In this document: one piece after another, positions 1 to 5,831 of the stretch
Layout of the letters: each line of letters begins with the position of its first letter
How positions within the stretch are numbered: position 1 is the first letter of the stretch
NCBI GenBank assembly: GCA_027858355.1
Contig: JAQICW010000649.1
Span: 1 to 6,316, forward strand
DNA from: Desulfobacula sp.
GTDB taxonomy: Bacteria; Desulfobacterota; Desulfobacteria; Desulfobacterales; Desulfobacteraceae
Direction: 5' to 3'
Length of the DNA: 6,316 nucleotides
The notes under the pieces: model-generated
Seen by the model: the letters and a program-made list of their open reading frames with translations, nothing else
What the model was told of the DNA's origin: nothing
Database searches by the model: none
Position numbers and translations under genes: made by a program

Positions 1-312
1 AAAGCTGCTAATTCAGGCAGGGTTGTATTAACAGAGTTTGTTGGTATCTTTGGTAATACTGTGGTAATCGATCATGGATTCGGACTTTGCAGTCTTTATT
101 CACATCTAAACCAGATTTCAGTCAATAAAGGAGATATGGTCAAAAAAGGGGATGATATCGGCTTCACTGGTATGACAGGTCTTGCCGGGGGGGATCATCT
201 TCATTTTTCAATGATTGTGCACAATGTTTTTGTGAATCCTGTGGAATGGTGGGATGATTCATGGATTAAAAATAACATTACATCAAAAATAGATTTTGTG
301 AAGCAAATGTAA
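1..312 (+). CDS. M23 family metallopeptidase (LytM-type), C-terminal part, 5' truncated by window edge
   Basis: The reading frame is open from base 1 to the TAA at 310-312 and gives 103 residues, the end of a longer protein whose start lies left of the window. The visible part is the second half of a LytM/M23 zinc endopeptidase fold. It has a GNTVVIDHG strand (residues 18-26), the YSHL motif with the conserved active-site His (about residue 35), a KGDMVKKGDDIG turn, and a GGDHLHF segment carrying the HxH pair (about residues 66 and 68), whose second His is normally a zinc ligand. The HxxxD motif with the other zinc ligands would lie upstream and cannot be checked. The family cleaves peptidoglycan cross-links, or acts as a scaffold when residues are lost; every visible residue is intact, so an active enzyme is likely. 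The ending VNPVEWWDDSWI resembles, from memory, M23 proteins of Desulfobacterota. An internal GTG at 61 is not a credible start because conserved domain sequence continues upstream of it. The gene ends 13 nt before the DUF39 gene. Confidence 0.9.
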   Translation, partial: KAANSGRVVLTEFVGIFGNTVVIDHGFGLCSLYSHLNQISVNKGDMVKKGDDIGFTGMTGLAGGDHLHFSMIVHNVFVNPVEWWDDSWIKNNITSKIDFVKQM

Positions 313-325
313 TTAAAGGTTTGTT

Positions 326-1489
326 ATGAAAGAGCATAAAGTTAATAAAACCATTGAACAGATAAATAAAAAAATTGCCAATGGCCAGGCTGTGGTTGTT
401 ACTGCAGAAGAAATTGTCGATATTGCGAGAAAAGAAGGAATAGTTGAAGCGGCAAAAAAAATTGATGTGGTGACAACGGGAACCTTTGCCCCCATGTGTT
501 CCTCAGGAGCTTTTATTAATATCGGCCAGTCCAGACCCCTGGTCAGGACAACGAAAACCTGGCTCAACAATGTCGAGGCATATTCAGGCGTGGCAGCTGT
601 GGATTGCTATCTGGGCGCAACCCAGACCTGTGAAGATGACCCGTTAAACAAGCGCCATCCCGGTGAATTTAATTATGGCGGAGGTCATGTGATCCAGGAC
701 CTGGTTGCAGGGAAACAAGTTCATATAAGGGCCCAAAGTTATGGTACTGACTGTTATCCCAACAGGGAAATAGAAAAGCTTGCCACATTAAAAGAATTGC
801 CCAATGCCATGTTGTGTAATCCTCGAAATGCTTATCAAAATTATAATTGTGCCATTAATAAATCCGATAAAATAAAATATACTTATATGGGAACATTAAA
901 ACCAGGCATGGGCAATGCCAATTATTCAACATCAGGTGTGCTCAGTCCTCTGTTAAATGATCCTTATTTAAAAACTATTGGTGTGGGAACAAGGATATTT
1001 TTAGGCGGTGCACAAGGGTATGTAACCTGGACCGGCACCCAGCATAAAAGCCAGGTTGAAAGAGGATTAAACGGTGTGCCTGTTGCACCGGCAGGTACCC
1101 TTTCTGTGATGGGAGATTTAAAAGAAATGTCTCCTGAATGGCTTGTGGGACAAAGTATCCGGGGTTATGGATGCTCGCTGTCCGTGGGTTTTGGTATCCC
1201 GATTCCCATTTTAAATGAGGAAATACTCAAGTTTACATCCGTTTCCGATAGCGAATTGTTTACCCAGATCGTTGATTATGGATATGAGTATCCAGAAGGT
1301 ATTTCAAGATCCTATGGCCAGGTCAGTTATGCTGAACTGAAAAGCGGTTCCATCATGATCAAAGGCAAAAAAATTCCAACAGTCCCTTTATCCAGTATGG
1401 TAAAGGCTCGAAAAATAGCTGATATTTTAAAGAAATCAATACTAAAAGCAAAGTTTTTTTTAAGTCACCCTCAGCACATGTTCTACTAG
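326..1489 (+). CDS. DUF39/HcyBio family protein, probable L-aspartate semialdehyde sulfurtransferase (homocysteine biosynthesis)
   Basis: This 387-residue protein is recognised as a full-length HcyBio (DUF39) domain. Family-like segments are VVTTGTFAPMCSSGAFIN (about 48-65), YLGATQ (95-100), the GGGHVIQDL region (118-126), HIRAQSYGTDCYP (133-145), GVGTRIFLGGAQGYV (219-233) and GIPIPILNEE (290-299). In methanogens and Desulfovibrio this family makes homocysteine by putting reduced sulfur onto aspartate semialdehyde, bypassing O-acylhomoserine, and conserved cysteines are thought to carry a persulfide. Cys58 and Cys143 sit in the most conserved-looking segments and are the best candidates; other cysteines are at 94, 102, 164, 175 and 283. 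There are no C-terminal CBS domains, as in the archaeal form, and no fused ferredoxin. The NIL/ferredoxin partner often needed is not in this window. The start is ATG 326, with AAAGG at 315-319 and a 6-nt spacer. The protein is probably cytoplasmic. The family call is firm; the substrate is inferred from characterised relatives. Confidence 0.88.
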   Translation: MKEHKVNKTIEQINKKIANGQAVVVTAEEIVDIARKEGIVEAAKKIDVVTTGTFAPMCSSGAFINIGQSRPLVRTTKTWLNNVEAYSGVAAVDCYLGATQTCEDDPLNKRHPGEFNYGGGHVIQDLVAGKQVHIRAQSYGTDCYPNREIEKLATLKELPNAMLCNPRNAYQNYNCAINKSDKIKYTYMGTLKPGMGNANYSTSGVLSPLLNDPYLKTIGVGTRIFLGGAQGYVTWTGTQHKSQVERGLNGVPVAPAGTLSVMGDLKEMSPEWLVGQSIRGYGCSLSVGFGIPIPILNEEILKFTSVSDSELFTQIVDYGYEYPEGISRSYGQVSYAELKSGSIMIKGKKIPTVPLSSMVKARKIADILKKSILKAKFFLSHPQHMFY

Positions 1490-1510
1490 ATTAATCTATA
1501 AGGAAAAAAA

Positions 1511-2149
1511 ATGACAGAAAAGAAACCCAAGAGTTCTTTGCGGGAAAATACAGAGGCAATCATTATCGCCATTATTATTGCCATGTTTATCAGGACATTC
1601 ATTATTCAAGCATTTAAAATTCCATCTGGTTCAATGCTGGAAACGCTTCAAATCGGAGACCAGATTCTGGTTAATAAATTTATATATGGCATAAAAATTC
1701 CTTTTACAGATGGAAAAACCTTTATTCCCGTGAAAGAGCCACAAAAAGGTGATATTGTTGTCTTCAAGTATCCGGAAGATCCTTCAAAGGATTTTATCAA
1801 ACGGGTGATTGCCACAGGAGGAGACACTTTAGAAATCATTGATAAAAAATTATATGTAAATAATAAGATGGTTGAAGGGGAGACCTATGCTGTTCATAAA
1901 ACCCAAGACATAATCCCTGGAAAATTTAGTACAAGGGACAATTTAAGAAAAATCAAAGTTCCGGAAAATAAGTTGTTTGTCATGGGTGATAACAGGGATA
2001 ACAGCCATGACAGCAGATTCTGGGGGTTTGTTGATCTTAAAGCTGTCAGGGGTGAAGCCTTTATTATTTACTGGTCTTGGAATAAAGACCAGTTTGTTCC
2101 CATATGGAATAGTGTCAGATGGAAAAGAATTGGTGATATATTAAGATAA
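1511..2149 (+). CDS. lepB: Signal peptidase I
   Basis: This 212-residue type I signal peptidase (family S26A) removes signal peptides from exported proteins at the outer face of the inner membrane. A short basic N-terminus precedes one hydrophobic segment at about residues 15-33, which should anchor it. All S26 boxes are present. IPSGSM (37-42) contains the nucleophile Ser41 with the oxyanion-hole Ser39 two residues before it. A DFIKRVIATGGD segment (94-105) contains the general base Lys97. GDNRDNSHDSR (159-169) follows, then WGFV. Only one transmembrane segment is predicted, unlike the two in E. coli LepB, and the length is usual for the compact bacterial form. The ribosome binding site is AAGGA (1500-1504), 6 nt before ATG 1511. 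The gene lies 21 nt after the DUF39 gene and 10 nt before pyrB, so it is probably co-transcribed with both. Nothing suggests inactivation. Confidence 0.97.
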   Translation: MTEKKPKSSLRENTEAIIIAIIIAMFIRTFIIQAFKIPSGSMLETLQIGDQILVNKFIYGIKIPFTDGKTFIPVKEPQKGDIVVFKYPEDPSKDFIKRVIATGGDTLEIIDKKLYVNNKMVEGETYAVHKTQDIIPGKFSTRDNLRKIKVPENKLFVMGDNRDNSHDSRFWGFVDLKAVRGEAFIIYWSWNKDQFVPIWNSVRWKRIGDILR

Positions 2150-2159
2150 GGCAGGAATA

Positions 2160-3098
2160 ATGCGGTTTATTAAAAAAGATATTCTTGATATTAAATCTCT
2201 GGAACCCCATGAAATTTCAATGATCCTTGATACAGCCCAGGGCATGAAGGAAATTTCAGAACGGCCTGTAAAAAAAGTACCTACCTTAAGGGGTAAGACC
2301 ATCGTGCTTTTTTTCCAGGAACCCTCAACAAGAACAAAACTTTCTTTTGATACTGCAGCTAAAAGACTTTCTGCAGACAGCCTTTCCATTTCAAAGAGTT
2401 CTTCAAGTATTGTGAAAGGAGAAACCCTTATTGATACTGCCAGGAACCTGGAAGCCATGAAACCGGATGTCATTGTTTTGCGGCATCCATCATCAGGGGC
2501 TGCCCACTTAATTGCAAAACGTGTAAAAGCTTCGGTTATTAATGCAGGGGATGGTATTCATGCCCATCCCTCCCAGGCACTTTTGGATATGATGAGTGTC
2601 AGGGAAAAAAAAGGGAAAATTAAAGGGCTGAAGATTTCCATTATAGGCGATATTGCCCACTCCAGGGTGGCACGATCTGATATTACAGGATTTTCCAAAA
2701 TGGGAGCCAATGTTTTTATTTGTGCACCCGGGACCATGATTCCCATGGGAATAGAAAACTTAGGGTGTACTATTTCACCCAATATGGAGACCTGTATTGA
2801 AGGGGCTGATGTCATAATGATGCTTAGAATTCAGAAAGAACGGCAGGGTAATATACTTTTCCCCACAGAAAGGGAATATGTAATGCTTTTTGGATTGAAC
2901 AAGGCTCGGTTGAATCTGGCTAAAAAAGATGTTGTTGTCATGCATCCCGGGCCCATGAATCGGGGAGTTGAAATATCAAGTGAAGTTGCAGATTCTGAGT
3001 GTTCTTTGATTCTTGAGCAGGTGACCAATGGCGTTGCTTTGCGCATGGCTTTGTTTTATCTGGTGGCAGGAGGAGGCAGAAATGAGGATTTGGATTAA
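2160..3098 (+). CDS. pyrB: Aspartate carbamoyltransferase catalytic subunit
   Basis: This 312-residue enzyme joins carbamoyl phosphate and L-aspartate to make N-carbamoyl-L-aspartate, the committed step of UMP synthesis in the cytoplasm. The N-terminal carbamoyl-phosphate domain has FFQEPSTRTKLSFD (51-64) with the STRT phosphate loop at 56-59, the flexible loop SSSIVKGE (81-88) with Lys86, Arg108 in LRHP, and DGIHAHPSQALLDM (131-144). The C-terminal aspartate domain has GDIAHSRVARS (163-173), LRIQKER (222-228) matching the aspartate-binding Arg segment, and HPGPMNRGVEI (262-272). These details separate it from ornithine carbamoyltransferase. Length is normal for a catalytic chain with no fused domain, and no regulatory pyrI gene is present in the window. 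ATG 2160 follows AAGG (2147-2150) and AGGA (2153-2156), 10 nt after the lepB stop. There is no room for a pyr attenuator or a PyrR/UMP-sensing leader in front of it. Its last 17 nt overlap pyrC. Confidence 0.97.
   Translation: MRFIKKDILDIKSLEPHEISMILDTAQGMKEISERPVKKVPTLRGKTIVLFFQEPSTRTKLSFDTAAKRLSADSLSISKSSSSIVKGETLIDTARNLEAMKPDVIVLRHPSSGAAHLIAKRVKASVINAGDGIHAHPSQALLDMMSVREKKGKIKGLKISIIGDIAHSRVARSDITGFSKMGANVFICAPGTMIPMGIENLGCTISPNMETCIEGADVIMMLRIQKERQGNILFPTEREYVMLFGLNKARLNLAKKDVVVMHPGPMNRGVEISSEVADSECSLILEQVTNGVALRMALFYLVAGGGRNEDLD
3068..3076 (+). promoter_or_regulatory. Ribosome binding site of pyrC, inside the end of pyrB
   Basis: The purine run AGGAGGAGG lies 5 nt before ATG 3082 and is the strongest Shine-Dalgarno match in the window. 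It decides the pyrC start over an in-frame ATG at 3028. It is embedded in the pyrB codons for the Gly-Gly-Gly near the PyrB C-terminus, which suggests translation of pyrC is coupled to pyrB. Confidence 0.85.
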
Positions 3099-4362
3099 AG
3101 GAGCGCACCTTCTTGACCCGGGAAATATTGATGAAAAAAAAGATATAATCATTAAAGATCATCTTATTGAAGCCATTGTTGATCCGGAAGATAGTGAAAC
3201 CAGGACGGATATTGAAACAATTGATGCCAGAGGCATGATTGTTGTGCCCGGGTTAATTGATATTCATGTCCATTTAAGAGAACCTGGACATGAATATAAG
3301 GAAACCATTGAAACAGGGCTTTTTGCTGCAGCCAGAGGCGGTTTTACTGCGGTTTGTTCCATGCCCAACACAAACCCGGTGAACGACAATAGTCAGGTGA
3401 CAAAGTTTATTATCAATCGGTCAAAGGAATTGGGTCTTTCAAAAGTATATCCAGCCGGGGCAATAACCCAGGGGTCACTGGGAAACGCCCTTGCTGAAAT
3501 ATATGATATGAAACAGGCAGGGATCGTTGCTGTAACGGATGATGGGAGACCACTTGAAAATCCAAACATGATGCGGCGGGCATTGGAATATTGCAAAGGC
3601 CTTAATATCTCCATCTTTGTCCATGCTGAAGAGTTAAGCCTCGTTGATGGCGGGTCCATGAACGAAGGCCCTTTTGCTACATTCTGGGGGATAAAAGGAA
3701 TCCCTAATGCGGCCGAGAGTGTTATGGTTGTAAGAGACATTGCACTTTCAGAACTCACAGGGGCATGGGTACATTTCTGCCATGTCAGTACTAAAGAGTC
3801 AGTGGAAGCGATCCGCCAGGCAAAAAAAAGAGGTGTGAACGTCACCTGTGAGACAGCACCGCACTATTTCACATTAACCGATGCAGATGTGAAAGACTAT
3901 GATACAAACTTTAAAATGAATCCTCCGCTGCGATCCGAAGAAGACAGGCAGGCTGTTATTCAAGGCCTTTCAGATGGGACAATTGATGTGATTGCATCGG
4001 ATCATGCGCCTCACAGTGTGGTGGAAAAGGATGTGGAATTTGATATGGCAGCTTTTGGCATTATCGGGTTGGAGACATCTTTGTCCCTGTCTTTAAAACT
4101 TGTCCACGACAGGTTTTTAACCATGGAAGAACTTATTATTAAAATGGCAAAGAATCCGGCAAAAATTATTGGAATCAACAACGATATCAAACCAGGAAAT
4201 ATAGCAGACTTGACCATTATCGATTCGGATGTGCCCTATGAAATTGATCCTGAATCATTTAAATCCAGAAGTAAAAATTCACCTTTTTCAGGGATTAAGG
4301 TCAAGGGTCGGCCATTTTTAACCATGGTAAATGGAAAGGTTGTTTATTTAAATGACAAATAA
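3082..4362 (+). CDS. pyrC: Dihydroorotase, type I
   Basis: This 426-residue zinc amidohydrolase interconverts N-carbamoyl-L-aspartate and L-dihydroorotate, the step after PyrB. The motifs are those of type I dihydroorotases. IDIHVHLREPG (59-69) gives metal ligands His62 and His64 and substrate-binding Arg66. TDDG (152-155) gives Asp154, the usual bridging ligand of this class in place of a carboxylated lysine. FVHAEE (179-184) gives His181, HFCHVST (231-237) gives His234, and ASDHAPH (305-311) gives the catalytic Asp307. MPNTNP (94-99) is also typical. All ligands are present, so this is not one of the inactive pseudo-dihydroorotases found beside some pyrB genes. The C-terminal GNIADLTIID and MVNGKVVY stretches complete the beta-sandwich. 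ATG 3082 is chosen because of the strong ribosome binding site and because MRIWIKGAHLLDP is a normal start; an upstream in-frame ATG at 3028 would add 18 residues encoded inside pyrB. The gene overlaps pyrB by 17 nt and the next gene by 11 nt. Confidence 0.96.
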   Translation: MRIWIKGAHLLDPGNIDEKKDIIIKDHLIEAIVDPEDSETRTDIETIDARGMIVVPGLIDIHVHLREPGHEYKETIETGLFAAARGGFTAVCSMPNTNPVNDNSQVTKFIINRSKELGLSKVYPAGAITQGSLGNALAEIYDMKQAGIVAVTDDGRPLENPNMMRRALEYCKGLNISIFVHAEELSLVDGGSMNEGPFATFWGIKGIPNAAESVMVVRDIALSELTGAWVHFCHVSTKESVEAIRQAKKRGVNVTCETAPHYFTLTDADVKDYDTNFKMNPPLRSEEDRQAVIQGLSDGTIDVIASDHAPHSVVEKDVEFDMAAFGIIGLETSLSLSLKLVHDRFLTMEELIIKMAKNPAKIIGINNDIKPGNIADLTIIDSDVPYEIDPESFKSRSKNSPFSGIKVKGRPFLTMVNGKVVYLNDK

Positions 4363-5746
4363 ACAAAGTATCCTTGTGGTAGATGATGAAATAAGTATGC
4401 GCGAGTTTCATGGAGTTTTCTTGTCTAAACAGGGGTATAAGGTGTCAGATGCGAAAAATGGCAGTCAGGCACTGAAAATGATTCAAAAGAACAATTATGA
4501 TCTTATTCTGACTGATATTCGTCTGGGTGATATCACTGGGCTTGAAGTTTTAAGAGAAGCTAAAAAGAAAAATCCTGATATAGTTGTTATCATGATTTCA
4601 GCATATTCCACAACGGAAATTGCAGTGGAGGCCATGAACGAAGGGGCCTATGATTTTGTTCCCAAACCCTTTGATAATAATGAACTCAAGCAGAGCATAC
4701 AAAGAGCCCTTGAATTAAAGACCCTTGATCAGGAAAAAGAGCAGACATCGACAGAGCTTCATGACAATATGTATTGTAACCGGATTATCGGAAAAAGTCC
4801 TGGAATGCAGGCCATTTATAAGACCATCGAGCAGATCAGCTCAACAAAAACCAATGTTTTGATTTCCGGGGAAAGTGGGACTGGAAAGGAGTTGATTGCT
4901 CGAGCCATTCATGAAAATTCCGACAGAAAGGATAAACCTTTTGTGGTTGTCAATTGCGGCGGTATCCCGGATACATTAATGGAGAGTGAATTCTTCGGGC
5001 ATGTCAAAGGATCTTTTACCGGGGCAATCAGTGATAAAAAAGGGCTTTTTGAGGCATCCAATCAAGGGACTATTTTTCTGGATGAAATAGGAGAATTATC
5101 CACCTTTCTTCAGGTTAAATTGCTGCGGGCAGTTCAGGAGACTTTTGTGAAACCCGTTGGCGGGACAAAAGAAATTAAAGTAGATACCAGGATTATATCT
5201 GCCACTAATAAGAAACTTGACCAGGAAGTCATAGATGGAAATTTCAGGGAGGATCTGTTTTTCAGGCTCAACGTTATCCCGATTAAGGTTCCGCCATTAA
5301 GGGATAGAAAAGGAGATGTGGAGATCCTTTCAAAGCATTTTGCTGAAAAATATGCAAAAAAAATGGGGAAAGATTTTGTAAAATTGTCTTCCTATGCCAT
5401 TGATTTTTTAACTAAATATAGTTTTCCCGGCAATGTCAGGGAACTTGAAAATTTAATTGAGCGGAGTGTAGCCCTTTCTTCCACAAAAATTATTTTACCT
5501 GAAAGTCTGACAATCTCAATGCATAAGAGAAGAAGATGGGTTGAGGGCATAAAAGGACGACGCTTTGATCTAGTCGATGTTGAGCAGGGTGTGGATCTGG
5601 ACGAAATTTTGTCAACCATTGAGCAGGGCTATCTTAAAAAAGCAATTGAACTTGCAGCTGGTAATAAAAGCAAAGCTGCCGATTATTTGAATTTGAGCTT
5701 AAGATCCATGCGCTATCGCCTTGATAAAACAGAGTCTGTTGACTGA
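4352..5746 (+). CDS. Sigma-54-dependent response regulator, NtrC family, PilR-like
   Basis: This 464-residue protein has the order receiver, AAA+ activator, Fis-type DNA-binding domain. The receiver (about 5-120) has the acidic pair Asp11/Asp12, phospho-acceptor Asp55, Ser83 and Lys105, so it should be phosphorylatable. The AAA+ domain (about 144-375) has Walker A GESGTGKE (173-180), ESEFFGH (211-217), the sigma-54 contact loop GSFTGA (220-225), Walker B IFLDEIGEL (241-249), FREDLFFRLNV (298-308) with candidate arginine fingers, and FPGNVRELENLIER (358-371). A C-terminal helix-turn-helix lies at about 428-460 (AIELAAGNKSKAADYL, RSMRYRLDK). ESEFFGH, the GSFTGA variant, and the VDLDEIL and RSMRYRL endings are PilR-like rather than NtrC-like. 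PilR drives type IV pilin transcription in other bacteria, but no pil gene or PilS kinase is here, so the targets are unknown. ATG 4352 gives a standard receiver start. The GGAAAGG at 4333-4339 is 12 nt away, so translation may rely on coupling to pyrC. Confidence 0.93.
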   Translation: MTNKQSILVVDDEISMREFHGVFLSKQGYKVSDAKNGSQALKMIQKNNYDLILTDIRLGDITGLEVLREAKKKNPDIVVIMISAYSTTEIAVEAMNEGAYDFVPKPFDNNELKQSIQRALELKTLDQEKEQTSTELHDNMYCNRIIGKSPGMQAIYKTIEQISSTKTNVLISGESGTGKELIARAIHENSDRKDKPFVVVNCGGIPDTLMESEFFGHVKGSFTGAISDKKGLFEASNQGTIFLDEIGELSTFLQVKLLRAVQETFVKPVGGTKEIKVDTRIISATNKKLDQEVIDGNFREDLFFRLNVIPIKVPPLRDRKGDVEILSKHFAEKYAKKMGKDFVKLSSYAIDFLTKYSFPGNVRELENLIERSVALSSTKIILPESLTISMHKRRRWVEGIKGRRFDLVDVEQGVDLDEILSTIEQGYLKKAIELAAGNKSKAADYLNLSLRSMRYRLDKTESVD

Positions 5747-5831
5747 CTTAAAGCTTATTTATTGGTTTCCTTTAAAAATAGTATGCACTCTACTTTACTC
5801 ATGATCAAAATCGTGTTAAGTCTATTATACT
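5747..5831. other. Intergenic region between the regulator and the ATPase gene
   Basis: This 85-nt AT-rich gap is the longest stretch without a gene. It holds an imperfect dyad (listed separately) and a weak 6-bp inverted repeat, TTAAAG at 5748-5753 against CTTTAA at 5770-5775, with a 16-nt loop. Neither is followed by a U-tract, so no convincing intrinsic terminator is seen. TATTAT (5823-5828) and TATACT (5826-5831) resemble -10 boxes, but no good -35 lies at the right distance. No sigma-54 promoter (GGCAC-N5-TTGC type) is present. Confidence 0.6.
5792..5821. repeat. Imperfect inverted repeat just upstream of the ATPase gene
   Basis: Two nested stems can be drawn. The inner stem pairs CATGAT (5800-5805) with ATCGTG (5810-5815), 6 bp with one G-T wobble, across a CAAA loop. 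The outer stem pairs ACTT (5792-5795) with AAGT (5818-5821), separated from the inner stem by 4 nt on the left and 2 nt on the right. It ends 10 nt before the ATG. It could be an operator, a weak RNA hairpin over the translation start region, or the 3' end structure of the upstream operon. Chance is also possible in DNA this AT-rich. Confidence 0.3.

Noticed and set aside
61..312. The M23 fragment as a complete small protein starting at GTG 61.
   Set aside because: Coding sequence typical of the domain continues upstream to the window edge, no ribosome binding site precedes 61, and a lone fragment would lack the first zinc-binding motif.
1454..1461. A run of eight T near the end of the DUF39 gene as a possible frameshift or slippage site.
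   Set aside because: The frame after the run (LSHPQHMFY, then stop) looks like the normal end of the family and the length is as expected, so no frameshift is needed.
2668..2683. A TGGCAC sequence as the first half of a sigma-54 promoter.
   Set aside because: The second half (TTGC at the right distance) is absent and it lies in the coding sequence of the conserved GDIAHSRVARS motif of pyrB.
3028..3081. A longer pyrC start at ATG 3028, adding 18 residues.
   Set aside because: It has no ribosome binding site, lies well inside pyrB, and the added residues (rich in Trp and Cys) are unlike dihydroorotase starts. ATG 3082 has AGGAGGAGG 5 nt before it.
3393..3845. A 150-codon open frame on the minus strand.
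   Set aside because: It lies wholly inside pyrC, whose catalytic motifs are in the + frame, and its translation resembles no family I know.
5748..5775. Inverted repeat TTAAAG/CTTTAA after the regulator gene as a terminator.
   Set aside because: The stem is only 6 A/T-rich base pairs with a 16-nt loop and no T-run follows, so it would be a very weak hairpin.
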